The notes under the pieces were generated by a model, which was given only the letters and a program-made list of their open reading frames with translations, did not search any database and was not told the origin of the DNA. Shown here piece after piece: positions 15,873 through 25,510 of a stretch of 46,665 bases of DNA. Source of the DNA: Bacteroidia bacterium (GTDB taxonomy: Bacteria > Bacteroidota > Bacteroidia > Bacteroidales > Azobacteroidaceae); contig BNYG01000020.1 in NCBI GenBank assembly GCA_026000155.1, positions 1 through 46,665 on the forward strand. Direction: 5' to 3'. The stretch's first letter is position 1; each line of letters starts with the position of its first letter. A program made the translations under genes and the position numbers.

Positions 15873-17168
15873 TTATAGATTATCACTCTCTTTTTTCCTC
15901 CCATATCCGGGATCTATCTTCAACAGGGATACCGCAATAATCGGAACGATACTGCAAATCATTACCCAAATAAAAAAATGATTGTATCCCAACATTTCCT
16001 GCAACCAACCGGCAACCATCCCAGGCAGCATCATTCCCAAGGCCATAAAACCGGTACAGATCGCATAATGCGCCGTTTTATGTTCGCCTTCGGAACAGTA
16101 AATCAAATAGAGCATATACGCAGTGAAGCCAAATCCGTAACCGAATTGCTCAATAAATACACATATATTAATTACCGGCAAGCTATCGGTTTGAGTGAAA
16201 CTCAGATAGACAAACGTGACGGCAGTCAGCAACATACTGAGAGTCATCGGCCATATCCATTTCTTCAAACCGCCTTTAGCAGCAGCAAATCCGCCGATAA
16301 TACCTCCCAAGGTCAATCCGATAATGCCTATGACGCCATACACAAAACCTACTTCGCTGGTAGTCAGTCCCAATCCGCCCACGTCTTTGGGATCGAGCAA
16401 GAAAGGATTAATGAGCTTCAACAACTGTGCTTCGGAGAAACGGAAAGTCAACATGAAAAATAAAGCCGTCCGGATATGGGGCTTTTTGAAGAAAGATACA
16501 AAGGTTTCGCTAAATTCTTTCAAAATATCGCTTGCCGTCAAATTCGGATTAGGTATATCCGATGCCGGTTTAGGCAACACTAAACGGTGATAAATACTGA
16601 ACAGGATAAACAATCCGGCCAACACAAAAAAAGTGATAGACCACGCAAAGGAAATTCTTCCGGTTACCCGTTCGAGATATCCGGCGAAAAAAACCAACGC
16701 ACCCTGACTTAAAATCGTTGCTACACGATAAAACATACTACGAATCCCCACATACATCGCTTGTTGATTGGTATCCAACCCCAGCATATAGAAGCCGTCG
16801 GCGGCAATATCGTGCGTAGCCGAACTAAAAGCGAGCAGATAGAAAAAAGCCAGTGTGGCTTGAAAGAAGAAGGGAAGAGGAGCGGTGAATGCGACTCCGG
16901 CAAACCCTGCGCCAATCAACAGTTGTGTGGTCAGAATCCACCAGCGTTTGGTTTTCAGAATATCCACAAAAGGGCTCCAAAGCGGTTTAATAACCCAAGG
17001 CAGATACAATAAACTGGTGTAAAGGGCAATATCTCCGTTGGATATTCCCATGTTTTTATACATGATGACGGAAATCATCTGTACAGCTACATAAGGCAGT
17101 CCTTCGGCTAAATAGAGGGAAGGAATCCAAGCCCAGGGCGATATTTTTTTATGTGGTGCATTTTTCAT
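15873..17168 (-). CDS. AmpG-like MFS permease for muropeptides or MurNAc
   Basis: A 431-residue protein with about 12 hydrophobic helices. The first carries the AmpG-type signature SLYLAEGLPYVAVQMISVIM, then a loop with LYLPWVIKPLWSPFVD. Later blocks include SSATHDIAADGFYM and IRSMFYRVATILSQGALVF. AmpG-family permeases bring peptidoglycan breakdown products across the inner membrane. In Tannerella a relative (MurT) takes up MurNAc. The start overlaps the stop of the glycosyltransferase by four bases (ATGA), so the two are translationally coupled. Between NamZ and MurQ its job is probably uptake of muramic acid-containing sugars; the exact substrate is not visible. Confidence 0.88.
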   Translation of the reverse strand: MKNAPHKKISPWAWIPSLYLAEGLPYVAVQMISVIMYKNMGISNGDIALYTSLLYLPWVIKPLWSPFVDILKTKRWWILTTQLLIGAGFAGVAFTAPLPFFFQATLAFFYLLAFSSATHDIAADGFYMLGLDTNQQAMYVGIRSMFYRVATILSQGALVFFAGYLERVTGRISFAWSITFFVLAGLFILFSIYHRLVLPKPASDIPNPNLTASDILKEFSETFVSFFKKPHIRTALFFMLTFRFSEAQLLKLINPFLLDPKDVGGLGLTTSEVGFVYGVIGIIGLTLGGIIGGFAAAKGGLKKWIWPMTLSMLLTAVTFVYLSFTQTDSLPVINICVFIEQFGYGFGFTAYMLYLIYCSEGEHKTAHYAICTGFMALGMMLPGMVAGWLQEMLGYNHFFIWVMICSIVPIIAVSLLKIDPGYGRKKESDNL

Positions 17169-18628
17169 ATTCGTGCCAACAATTCGATGGTACGTATTTT
17201 GTCTTTATAGTAATTATGCATATTCAGCTTATGAATATCCAACGAAGCATCGGAATTATCGTCCCAACGGCGGCAGAGATACAGCGGCGTGTAGATACGT
17301 CCGATCCGGTAATTCCGGGAAATAGCCAAACCCACCGCATAATCTTCTCCGTAGCTCGTATTGGGCACTTTAATTTCCCGCAATACCGGTGTATAAAATG
17401 CCCGTGGAGCACCTAATCCGTTGATGCGTAGCGCATTGTTCCGGCCATTGTCCGGAGTCCATTCGCGATGGTCAATGATGCCGGGAGGAATTTCTTCCAA
17501 TTTCACGTTGACCATTTGATAGGTACCGACTACCATGGCGCAATTTTGTTCGTAAAAAGCGTTGACAATCGTTTGAATCACATTTTTATCCATATATAAA
17601 TCATCGCTGTCGAGTTGAATAGCAAATTTGCCGCATTGCGGGTGCATCACGGCTTCGTTCCAACAACCTCCGATACCCAAATCGTTCCGTCCGGGAATAA
17701 CGTGAATCAAGCGGGAGTCGGTTGCTGCCATTTCTTTCAAAATAGCGGTAGTCCGGTCCGTCGAATGATTGTCCACAACAATCAAGTTGAACGGAAAATG
17801 GGTTTCCTGAATCAATACCGAACGAACGGCATCTTCGATGGTCCGCTCGCGGTTGCGTACCGGGATAACCACGCTTGCTTCTACAGGAAAATCATTTCCG
17901 GAAAATTCCACCGGAGTAAATTCCGGTTTCAGCCAGGCATGGATGTCTTTCAGATAGCGGGTGCAGGCTTGTTCCATTTCGATTTGCGATTGCCGGTTTT
18001 TCGGATCGACGTAATCAAACAGTTTTTCACCCGATTGCCGGTTGTCCGTTTCCAGTTCCGTATAAAGGAGTTCCTGTAAATGGAACAAACGCGACGTTTT
18101 GGAAACTTTCAAGCGCAAGTCGTATAAAGCGGCGGCCTGATAATCCACGTCCATTTCGGCAACGGCATTTTGGAAAGCGTCGGATCGGTAAAGCAATAAC
18201 GAACCGAAATCAAAATCATCCCGCAAACTGCCTGCCTGGTAATCAATGACCGGATGGGCTTGCATGACGCCTTCCTTTATTTTATAACTATCCGTGTAAA
18301 GCATGCCGGCCCGGGTATCGCTTATCACCTTCAACATTCGTTCGATGGCGTAAGCTCCCACTTGCAAGGGTAAGGACTGTAAATATAATAAGGTGTAAGG
18401 AGTCTGAATGTGAGAAGCAATCGCCTTTAAAGTTTGGGTTTGTTGCAAAAATCCGGTTGTCAATAACCGGCAATCGCCGGGCAACACTACTTCCGGGGCA
18501 TTTTCGTGCAAAACGAAAATGTCGCCTATTTCATCATAAGCTCTTAATTCTCTGACTGTTCCTTCAATATTTCCGGAAGTACTATAGGGTAAAAAACAGG
18601 TTATCTTTTTCTTTATACAGCCATCCAT
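17165..18628 (-). CDS. Family 2 glycosyltransferase with extra N-terminal domain
   Basis: A 487-residue cytoplasmic protein without signal peptide or membrane helix. The second half is a GT-A (GT2) domain: SVVIPVRNRERTIEDAVRSV (about 252), NLIVVDNHSTD (about 278), and the metal/nucleotide-sugar motif QLDSDD (about 339). The usual acceptor-side GLGAPRAFYT and a Glu-Asp pair (SYGEDYA) follow. The first 240 residues resemble a degenerate GT-A domain (YTLLYLQSLPLQVGAYAIERM) but lack a clear DxD. It is first in the operon with the AmpG-like permease and NamZ, where a MurNAc kinase might be expected, so its link to muropeptide salvage is unexplained. Donor and acceptor are unknown. Confidence 0.85.
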   Translation of the reverse strand: MDGCIKKKITCFLPYSTSGNIEGTVRELRAYDEIGDIFVLHENAPEVVLPGDCRLLTTGFLQQTQTLKAIASHIQTPYTLLYLQSLPLQVGAYAIERMLKVISDTRAGMLYTDSYKIKEGVMQAHPVIDYQAGSLRDDFDFGSLLLYRSDAFQNAVAEMDVDYQAAALYDLRLKVSKTSRLFHLQELLYTELETDNRQSGEKLFDYVDPKNRQSQIEMEQACTRYLKDIHAWLKPEFTPVEFSGNDFPVEASVVIPVRNRERTIEDAVRSVLIQETHFPFNLIVVDNHSTDRTTAILKEMAATDSRLIHVIPGRNDLGIGGCWNEAVMHPQCGKFAIQLDSDDLYMDKNVIQTIVNAFYEQNCAMVVGTYQMVNVKLEEIPPGIIDHREWTPDNGRNNALRINGLGAPRAFYTPVLREIKVPNTSYGEDYAVGLAISRNYRIGRIYTPLYLCRRWDDNSDASLDIHKLNMHNYYKDKIRTIELLARI

Positions 18629-18654
18629 ATCTATTCAGTGTCATAAATATGCAC

Positions 18655-18662
18655 CAAAGATA
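18655..18662 (-). promoter_or_regulatory. -7 element of the GT2-ampG-namZ operon
   Basis: Minus-strand TATCTTTG, an exact TAnnTTTG, 27 bases before the ATG at 18628. A TTTG exists upstream but at 25 bases, wider than usual. Confidence 0.5.
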
Positions 18663-18818
18663 AAAAGAATTTATTATAATCACGTTGCAAAATCCATTAT
18701 TAAACATTAATTTTGAAGCGAAAATAAATTTTTCACTAAGTTTAAGTGATAAAAATAAAGAAAAGGCAAACTTGTCATACAACTATCAACTAACAAAAAG
18801 ATAAAGAGATAGACTATT

Positions 18819-19625
18819 ATGGAAAATATTACAGAATCTTCCTCTGAATTTAAGCATTTGGATACCATGTCGGTGAATGAACTTTTAACCGGCATCAACC
18901 AGGAAGATGCCAAAATACATTCGGCCATCCATGCCGTTATTCCTCAAATAGAAATCCTTATTGATAAAATATTGGAACGAATGCTTCTGGGCGGACGGGT
19001 TTTTTATATCGGAGCCGGCACCAGCGGACGATTGGGCGTTTTGGATGCTTCGGAAATACCGCCTACTTTCGGTGTTTCGCCGGGCATCATCATCGGATTA
19101 ATTGCCGGCGGCGATACGGCTTTAAGAAGCGCGGTGGAAGCAGCCGAAGACAACACCACACAGGCATGGAAAGATTTGCAGGCTTTTGAAATTAACGAAT
19201 TGGACACATTGATCGGCATTGCCGCCTCGGGCACTACGCCGTATGTGATTGGAGGCATTCACACGGCGCGGGAAAAAGGCTTACTCACCGGCTGCATCAC
19301 CTGCAATCCGAATTCACCCCTGGCACAGGCTGCCGAATATCCTATCGAAGCCGTGGTGGGTCCGGAATTTGTAACCGGCAGCACCCGCATGAAAGCAGGA
19401 ACCGCTCAAAAACTCATCCTGAACATGCTTTCTACTACGTTGATGATCAAGATGGGCCGGGTAAAAGGAAATAAAATGGTCAATATGCAGCTTACCAATA
19501 AAAAATTAGTGGAACGCGGCACCCGCATGATCGTGGATGAATTGCATATTCTCAAAGACGAAGCCAAGCAACTGCTTCTTGAACACGGATCGGTCAAAAA
19601 AGTATTGGATGCAGTAAGTGCCTGA
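18819..19625 (+). CDS. murQ: N-acetylmuramic acid 6-phosphate etherase
   Basis: A 268-residue cytoplasmic SIS-domain lyase that cleaves the lactyl ether of MurNAc-6-phosphate to GlcNAc-6-phosphate and D-lactate, feeding cell-wall sugar into amino-sugar metabolism. Signatures: GGRVFYIGAGTSGRLGVLDA (about 55-74), the active-site Glu in SEIPPTFG, the acidic AEDN motif (about 110), the SIS loop IAASGTTPYVIGG and TGSTRMKAGTAQK. It is slightly shorter than the E. coli enzyme (298) but complete. It lies divergent from the GT2-AmpG-NamZ operon, with a 190-bp intergenic region between. No MurNAc kinase gene is seen in the window. Confidence 0.96.
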   Translation: MENITESSSEFKHLDTMSVNELLTGINQEDAKIHSAIHAVIPQIEILIDKILERMLLGGRVFYIGAGTSGRLGVLDASEIPPTFGVSPGIIIGLIAGGDTALRSAVEAAEDNTTQAWKDLQAFEINELDTLIGIAASGTTPYVIGGIHTAREKGLLTGCITCNPNSPLAQAAEYPIEAVVGPEFVTGSTRMKAGTAQKLILNMLSTTLMIKMGRVKGNKMVNMQLTNKKLVERGTRMIVDELHILKDEAKQLLLEHGSVKKVLDAVSA

Positions 19626-19656
19626 TTTTATAAGGAATTTTGAGTAACATTTATCA

Positions 19657-22428
19657 TTAACACAGCCCCATTGCAACGTTTAAGCTTTCAATAATTTTCG
19701 TTTCCTCATTGTGTCCATCGGTTGATAATCTAAGCAATGGAAGGCCGATAATTTCCAGAATATGATTCTTCTTGCTGTCCCTTTCCTGTTGCAATTCATT
19801 GTCATGGAACGACACCCCGTCCACCTCGATAGCCAAGACAGGAGTTTTGTCAATTTTGTTGTACAGTAAAAAATCAATTCTTGAATTATTCCTTATGAAT
19901 CGGATTTCATCTTCAGAAAATGATTGAAAATCCCTAATAAGATCTCTAAGTCTATATTCTCTAACCATATCAATAGATGAGAATTGGGCATTGTTTAACA
20001 ATATATTCTCACTCAACAGTTTGTGAATAATAATCTCTGCGGCTGATCCTCCTACGTTTTTGTTCGATAAAAGAAACGACAGAAAGACTTTGTTGTACTC
20101 TTTATACAGAAGGTCGAAAACGGAACAGACACTACCTTTGACAATCGTTTCATCAGGGTCGGTCGTATAACAGATATAGCGTATCATATCACCGATATTT
20201 GTTCCATGAGGAAGTTCCATTGATGCAGATTTTACCACAATAAATTCTTTAACGGCTCTTGATACGGCAACATTTATAAGGTTGGGATTATCAATAAATG
20301 ATCCGATCTTGTTTTTAACCGTATTGAATATAATCACATCCTTCTCGCGTCCTTGAAATTTATGTATAGTGTCGGCTTCAGCTCCATCCGGCAACTGTTT
20401 TTGCAGCCTGTCTGCATGGTTTCTATACGGCGCAATAACTCCGACTTTCGTGTAGTCCGCAGAATAGTTCTCACGGATATAAATATCCGTTTCATCTATC
20501 TGTCTTTGATTGTAATTATCCTTTCCACCTGATATACTTGTCTCAATGATTCTGAACGGATGATTGTCTCCACAAGTCATAATAACCAGATTATTATTGT
20601 AGTACTTCTTATTACAGAATCCAATAATCGCAGGATGACATCTGTAATGTTCTTTTAGCAGAACCGATTTTATGTTAGCCCTATACAAGCTTTTCAGCGA
20701 GTTCAAAATATTCTGTTTGACATAGTCATACGCAGGAGAAATGTTGTACTCAACCTGAAATTGCTCTGCTGCTTCTTTACTCTGTTTATCTACAATATGG
20801 GTAAGCTGCATACTATCTCCAACAACAACTACATTTCGACAACACGAAAAACATACGGCCGACTTTATAATATCTACCTGTGAAGATTCATCTATAATCA
20901 GATAGTCAAAAAGATACCCTTTGGGAATGCTCGTGTGCAGCGAGAGCGTAGAACTCAGAATCACAGGATAATGCTCTGTGAAATCATTAAACTGGTTACG
21001 ATAATCTTTAACATTAAACGTTGATTTTCCTAAACGGTTATATTTTTCAAATAACACACCATTGAATACCTCTTTAGACGTCTCAATAAAACGTTTAAGA
21101 TTAGCTTCTTCATTATTAGATGCTAACCAGTTTTCAACGTTCAAGATTTCGGTTTCTATTTTTGCTATGTATAATTCATAGAATTTGTGGTTTACATAAA
21201 CGGGAAATTCTTCACTATACCGACTAATACTATTAAGGTCAAATAAACCATATTGCAAAACAAACCGCAACTTGTTTATGATAGACATCTTGTTTTTAAG
21301 ATCAGTGAACGATAGTAAATCTTTCAATTTCAAAGTCTTGCTGAAATTCCAACTACGGAGGAATTTCTTGTCGAGTACAGATTTTATGTTTGGATTGAGT
21401 GGCTGTTCTGCTTTTATATGGCTAAATTCTATCTCGGCATCTGATAATTTCGTTTTTAAGGTGGCTAATTTATTCCGGTACTGAAAACACTTCGTTAGTA
21501 TGGAATCCAATTCCTGAATTTCATTCTTTGCATTTTTTAATCGCTCTTCCAAAACCTCAAAATCTTGATTGATTGTTTGCTCTTCAATATTATCGAAGAA
21601 TGAAGCTTTGTTTTCGTTATTCCCAAGTGACGCTACAACCATTTCATAGCCATATTTCTCTAACTTATCCCGCACGTTGAATACCGCAGAGTTGTTGTTT
21701 GAAACAATTGCAACCGTTTTGTTCTGTACAATAATATTAGCTATTATATTTAGGATTGTTTGTGTTTTACCTGTTCCCGGAGGGCCTTCTACGATACTTA
21801 TGCTATTTCTAAGACAAGTCTCAACTGCTAATTTCTGACTTTCATTGCATCCGAAAGGGTAGATTAGGGTTTCTTTAGAAGTGCTAACAGCAGGGTTAGT
21901 TCCATCAATGTAGTTAGATAGTGCCGATCTTGATTCTAATAGATCTATACTATCAAGAGCCTTGAACAATATTTCGGAGCTAATTTGATTCAAATTTCTA
22001 TTTTCTGTCTCTTCTGATTGAATGTCAAACGATACTCCTCCTGATTTTTTCAGTATCTCTTTAAAATAATCAATAATTGATTCCGCTTGATCTATGTCCT
22101 TTTTAATATCACAAATTTCAATATCAGAACTATTTTCAATTGGATAAGAGCAACTGTCTCCATCTCGAAAAATCAAATAACGACCATAATTATCAACCGT
22201 ATTGTATGTCTTATTTAATTTGCCATTCTCATATATGCGTACATTTTCTCGTGTCGATACAAGCGGATAATATTGTACTTTATCAACTCCGTAATTATAG
22301 ATTCTCCCATTATTAAATGTGATGCGATATCCATTGTCGGCACGAACAACAATTGAAACATCGCTTTTGTATTCAAACTTCAGGGATGTTTTATTTTTTA
22401 AATATACTATAAATGGGCGCTTCATCAA
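19657..22428 (-). CDS. Upf1-like superfamily 1 helicase with C-terminal DUF2726-type nuclease-like domain
   Basis: A 923-residue protein. The N-terminal 110 residues form an unknown beta-rich domain. The helicase core has Walker A GPPGTGKT (215-222), a coiled-coil insert (about 275-320), Walker B LIIDESSQ (about 513), motif III VVVGDSMQLTHI, motif IV LKEHYRCHPAIIGFCNKK, motif V ADTIHKFQGREKDVI and motif VI INVAVSRAVKEF. The tail (about 800-923) has a PD-(D/E)XK-like pattern (RIDFLLYN, then LAIEVDG), a HDxxxxxxRDxxKN segment and LPLLRLST, as in DUF2726. This pairing suggests DNA or RNA processing, possibly defence. It is a lone gene beside tRNA-Ser and looks AT-richer than its neighbours (not counted). 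Confidence 0.85.
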   Translation of the reverse strand: MMKRPFIVYLKNKTSLKFEYKSDVSIVVRADNGYRITFNNGRIYNYGVDKVQYYPLVSTRENVRIYENGKLNKTYNTVDNYGRYLIFRDGDSCSYPIENSSDIEICDIKKDIDQAESIIDYFKEILKKSGGVSFDIQSEETENRNLNQISSEILFKALDSIDLLESRSALSNYIDGTNPAVSTSKETLIYPFGCNESQKLAVETCLRNSISIVEGPPGTGKTQTILNIIANIIVQNKTVAIVSNNNSAVFNVRDKLEKYGYEMVVASLGNNENKASFFDNIEEQTINQDFEVLEERLKNAKNEIQELDSILTKCFQYRNKLATLKTKLSDAEIEFSHIKAEQPLNPNIKSVLDKKFLRSWNFSKTLKLKDLLSFTDLKNKMSIINKLRFVLQYGLFDLNSISRYSEEFPVYVNHKFYELYIAKIETEILNVENWLASNNEEANLKRFIETSKEVFNGVLFEKYNRLGKSTFNVKDYRNQFNDFTEHYPVILSSTLSLHTSIPKGYLFDYLIIDESSQVDIIKSAVCFSCCRNVVVVGDSMQLTHIVDKQSKEAAEQFQVEYNISPAYDYVKQNILNSLKSLYRANIKSVLLKEHYRCHPAIIGFCNKKYYNNNLVIMTCGDNHPFRIIETSISGGKDNYNQRQIDETDIYIRENYSADYTKVGVIAPYRNHADRLQKQLPDGAEADTIHKFQGREKDVIIFNTVKNKIGSFIDNPNLINVAVSRAVKEFIVVKSASMELPHGTNIGDMIRYICYTTDPDETIVKGSVCSVFDLLYKEYNKVFLSFLLSNKNVGGSAAEIIIHKLLSENILLNNAQFSSIDMVREYRLRDLIRDFQSFSEDEIRFIRNNSRIDFLLYNKIDKTPVLAIEVDGVSFHDNELQQERDSKKNHILEIIGLPLLRLSTDGHNEETKIIESLNVAMGLC

Positions 22429-22456
22429 CCTCTCTCATTAAATGAACACAAAAAAA

Positions 22457-22484
22457 CCTACAAGTTATTGACTTGTAGGTTTTT
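22457..22484 (-). terminator. Terminator after tRNA-Ser (may act both ways)
   Basis: Nine-bp perfect stem CCTACAAGT/ACTTGTAGG with a five-base loop, flanked by an A run on one side and a T run on the other, so it could stop transcription from either direction. It lies between the tRNA gene and the helicase gene. Confidence 0.8.
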
Positions 22485-22520
22485 GTCCTGTAGTTACCCC
22501 GTTTTGTCCGGATCTTTCTG

Positions 22521-22605
22521 CGGAGAGATAGGGATTCGAACCCCAGGAACCTTTCAGTTCAACGGTTTTCAAGACCGCCGCAATCGACCACTCTGCCATC
22601 TCTCC
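22521..22605 (-). tRNA. tRNA-Ser (anticodon UGA)
   Basis: On the minus strand GGAGAGA (22605-22599) pairs with TCTCTCC (22528-22522), followed by discriminator G (22521) and CA. The D arm begins TGGCAGAGTGG. The anticodon loop CTTGAAA gives TGA at 22571-22569, reading UCA and other UCN serine codons. There is a long variable arm, as in class II tRNAs, and the T arm contains GGTTCGAATCCC. Length 85. Confidence 0.97.
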
Positions 22606-22645
22606 TTGCTTGAAAAAAACACGGCTGTTTTTCAAAAAGCGACTG

Positions 22646-22676
22646 CAAAGGAACAACTTTTTTTTGTCTTTACAAA
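22646..22676 (-). promoter_or_regulatory. Promoter of tRNA-Ser
   Basis: Minus-strand TTTG (22676-22673), 19 bases, then TTCCTTTG (22653-22646), one mismatch from TAnnTTTG. The mature tRNA begins 40 bases downstream. Confidence 0.6.
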
Positions 22677-22761
22677 GCCTTTCATCGTTTTTTTTCGGAT
22701 TAATTCTAAGCAAACGTATAAGAATATACTCATATTTGCTTACAAAACCAGTATTTTTTAT

Positions 22762-22769
22762 TATCTTTG
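22762..22769 (+). promoter_or_regulatory. -7 element of pnp
   Basis: TATCTTTG, an exact TAnnTTTG, followed by C. TTTG at 22735-22738 lies 23 bases upstream, a little far for a -33. The leader to the ATG at 22808 is about 32 bases, purine-rich near AAGAAGAAA. Confidence 0.6.
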
Positions 22770-22807
22770 CCCGATTTTAAAGAAGAAATTTTTAGTAAAG
22801 ATTATTT

Positions 22808-25030
22808 ATGATTAATCCTATTGTAAAAACAATTGATTTGGGTGATGGACGGACTATCACTCTCGAAACCGGTAAGTTGGCTAAACAGGCTGACGGATCG
22901 GTCGTGTTGCGGATGAACAACACAATGATGCTGGCAACCGTGTGTGCTGCCAAAGATGCAAACCCGGGCACCGATTTTATGCCTTTGCAAGTAGAATATA
23001 AAGAAAAATATGCCGCTTTCGGACGTTTTCCGGGCGGTTTTATGAAACGGGAAGGTCGCGCTTCGGATTACGAAATCTTAACCGACCGCTTGATTGACCG
23101 CGCTTTGCGCCCGCTATTCCCGGACGATTTTCATGCAGAAGTTTTTGTAAATATAGTCCTCTATTCTACCGATGGTGAGGATATGCCGGATGCTTTGGCC
23201 GGTTTGGCTGCTTCGGCTGCCCTGGCTGTCTCTACGATTCCTTTCGGCGGTCCGCTTTCGGAAGTACGCGTAGGACGGATAGACGGAAAATTCGTCATCA
23301 ATCCGACTTTCGACCAATTGAAAAAAGCCGATATGGATATTATGGTGGGCGCTACGCTGGATAATATCATGATGGTGGAAGGCGAAATGAGCGAAGTTTC
23401 CGAAGCCGAATTATTGGAAGCGATTAAATTCGCCCACGAAGCAATTAAAGTACAGTGCCAGGCGCAATTGGAATTGGCGGAAGCTGTAGGTACTACCGTA
23501 AAACGCGAATATTCGCACGAGGTAAACGATGAAGAACTGCGGGCGGACATCAAAGCAAAATTGTACGATAAAGTATATGCCATCGCCAAATCCGGTCAAG
23601 GAAAACAAGAACGGAGCGATGCTTTCCATGCCATTAAAGATGAATACATTGCAGCAATTCCGGAAGAAGAATTGACAGACGAAAAGAAAGGTTTGATTGG
23701 CAAATATTACCACGAAGTGGAAAAAGAAGCCATGCGCCGTTGCATCCTGGATGAAGGAATTCGTTTGGATGGCCGGAAAACAACAGAAATTCGTCCGATT
23801 TGGTCGGAAGTAGATCCGATTCCGGGACCTCACGGTTCGGCTATTTTTACCCGTGGCGAAACGCAAGCTTTGGCTACTGTGACTTTAGGAACGAAATTAG
23901 ACGAGAAAATCATTGACGATGTATTGAACAACGAAAAAGAACGTTTCTTGTTGCACTATAATTTCCCGCCATTTGCGACCGGCGAAGCCAAACCGCAAAG
24001 AGGCGTAGGCCGCCGCGAAATCGGTCATGGAAACCTGGCGCACCGGGCTTTGAAATCGATGATTCCGGAAAATTATCCGTATGTGATCCGTATCGTATCC
24101 GATATTCTGGAATCCAACGGATCATCTTCTATGGCAACGGTTTGTGCCGGAACGCTTTCGTTGATGGATGCCGGTGTACAAATCAAACGTCCGGTTTCGG
24201 GTATTGCCATGGGATTGATTTCCGAAAATAAAGGCACCAAATATGCAGTGCTTTCGGACATCCTGGGTGATGAAGATCATTTGGGTGATATGGACTTTAA
24301 AGTGACCGGAACCACCAAAGGGATTACGGCTACGCAAATGGATATTAAAGTGGATGGACTTTCGTATGAAATTCTTGAAAATGCGTTGGCTCAAGCGAAA
24401 GAAGGTCGCGCGCATATTTTGGGAAAAATATTGGAAACCATTTCCGAACCGCGTGCCGATTTCAAAGCACATGCTCCTCGGATTGAAGTGATTATCATAC
24501 CGAAAGAATTTATCGGTGCGGTAATCGGACCGGGAGGAAAAATCATTCAAGGGATGCAGGAAGAAACCGGCGCTATTATTACCATTGAAGAAATTGACGG
24601 TATCGGTCGCGTAGAAGTTTCCGGAACCAACAAAGCTTCGATTGATGCTGCCATGGCGAAAATCAAAGGTATTGTTACGGTTCCCGAAGTGGGAGAAATC
24701 TATACCGGAAAAGTGCGTTCCGTGATGCCTTACGGCGCTTTCGTAGAATTCCTTCCGGGAAAAGACGGCTTATTGCATATCTCCGAAATCGATTGGAAAC
24801 GCTTGGAAACAGTGGAAGAATCCGGCTTGAAAGAAGGTGATTCGGTAGAAGTGAAATTGGTGGAGATTGATCCGAAAACCGGTAAATTCAAACTGTCCCG
24901 CAAGGCTTTGTTGCCTCGTCCCGAACGGCAAGAAGGAGACGGAGAACGACCGGAACGTCCCGAACGCGAACGACCGGCACAAAATTCCAATGGTTTCAAA
25001 GTGAGAAAACCACAGGAACGGCAGGAATAA
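22808..25030 (+). CDS. pnp: Polyribonucleotide nucleotidyltransferase (PNPase)
   Basis: A 740-residue phosphorolytic 3'-5' exoribonuclease of mRNA decay. First RNase PH-like core: residues about 10-145 ([27 protein letters not shown]). The alpha-helical linker is about 150-300. The second catalytic core is about 310-540 ([15 protein letters not shown] segment, [37 protein letters not shown], with Asp pairs in [13 protein letters not shown]). KH domain: [14 protein letters not shown], near 565-580. S1 domain: [18 protein letters not shown], near 640-657. The chain ends in an Arg/Glu/Pro-rich tail ([10 protein letters not shown]). It has its own promoter and a strong terminator, and is intact. 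Confidence 0.97.
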   Translation: MINPIVKTIDLGDGRTITLETGKLAKQADGSVVLRMNNTMMLATVCAAKDANPGTDFMPLQVEYKEKYAAFGRFPGGFMKREGRASDYEILTDRLIDRALRPLFPDDFHAEVFVNIVLYSTDGEDMPDALAGLAASAALAVSTIPFGGPLSEVRVGRIDGKFVINPTFDQLKKADMDIMVGATLDNIMMVEGEMSEVSEAELLEAIKFAHEAIKVQCQAQLELAEAVGTTVKREYSHEVNDEELRADIKAKLYDKVYAIAKSGQGKQERSDAFHAIKDEYIAAIPEEELTDEKKGLIGKYYHEVEKEAMRRCILDEGIRLDGRKTTEIRPIWSEVDPIPGPHGSAIFTRGETQALATVTLGTKLDEKIIDDVLNNEKERFLLHYNFPPFATGEAKPQRGVGRREIGHGNLAHRALKSMIPENYPYVIRIVSDILESNGSSSMATVCAGTLSLMDAGVQIKRPVSGIAMGLISENKGTKYAVLSDILGDEDHLGDMDFKVTGTTKGITATQMDIKVDGLSYEILENALAQAKEGRAHILGKILETISEPRADFKAHAPRIEVIIIPKEFIGAVIGPGGKIIQGMQEETGAIITIEEIDGIGRVEVSGTNKASIDAAMAKIKGIVTVPEVGEIYTGKVRSVMPYGAFVEFLPGKDGLLHISEIDWKRLETVEESGLKEGDSVEVKLVEIDPKTGKFKLSRKALLPRPERQEGDGERPERPERERPAQNSNGFKVRKPQERQE

Positions 25031-25050
25031 CGCAGAAATAATAAAACGAA

Positions 25051-25084
25051 AACGCGGAGATTTTATATTTCTCTGCGTTTTTTT
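25051..25084 (+). terminator. Terminator of pnp
   Basis: AACGCGGAGA pairs with TCTCTGCGTT (one G-T pair), with a nine-base AT loop, followed by a run of seven T. It begins 21 bases after the stop. Confidence 0.85.
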
Positions 25085-25097
25085 ACAAAATCTTTGA

Positions 25098-25155
25098 CTT
25101 CTTTTCACTCCTGTTGCATCATATAACTGTATTGGGTACTGTGTCCGGTACTAAA
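25098..25155 (-). pseudogene. Degenerate scrap of RHS core sequence
   Basis: This 58-bp stretch matches 28174-28229 in the full RHS gene, same strand, with about four substitutions and a two-base insertion. In the intact gene it encodes FSTGNSTQYSYDATGVKRR. Here the insertion breaks the frame after QYSY. It begins inside the last codons of the 100-residue gene upstream and ends 14 bases from the pnp terminator. It marks an RHS duplication or an older cassette boundary. Confidence 0.75.
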
Positions 25156-25453
25156 TGGAGTGATAATAGGCATTAAAACACAAAACAAAAATACAGGCAA
25201 ACAGTAGAAAGACAAAAAGGATTCTCAATAATTTCTTTTTCTTTTTAGCCCACTGCTTGTATAATCTACTGAAAATAAACAATTCAACTATACATACAAA
25301 TGGAAACAGAACGATACCAAGTAATAATGTGCTGAACAAATATTGCATGTCGCCGGAATGCAATGAATCAATACCGATAGATACCAAAAAGAAAATCTGC
25401 CAGTATATTGTCATTGATATGAAGAAGAGTATAAAAGGACTACAATTTTTCAT
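25151..25453 (-). CDS. Small hypothetical membrane protein in RHS island
   Basis: A 100-residue protein with three hydrophobic segments: FILFFISMTIYWQIFFLVSI (about 7-26), STLLLGIVLFPFVCIVELF (about 41-59), and RILFVFLLFACIFVLCF (about 77-93). A basic loop (KQWAKKKKKLL) precedes the last. No family is recognised. Its stop codon lies inside the degenerate RHS-core scrap, so its 3' end may have been set by a recombination junction. Position downstream of an RHS gene makes a membrane-bound immunity protein possible, but nothing in the sequence proves it. Confidence 0.5.
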   Translation of the reverse strand: MKNCSPFILFFISMTIYWQIFFLVSIGIDSLHSGDMQYLFSTLLLGIVLFPFVCIVELFIFSRLYKQWAKKKKKLLRILFVFLLFACIFVLCFNAYYHSI

Positions 25454-25510
25454 TTCTTTAGTTGTGAATTATCATCGAGGAACAATTTTCCCCGGTTGTA
25501 CTAAATCCCG

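Noticed and set aside
22465..22815. Open frames on both strands across tRNA-Ser
   Set aside because: They read through the tRNA, its promoter and a terminator; no protein-like features.
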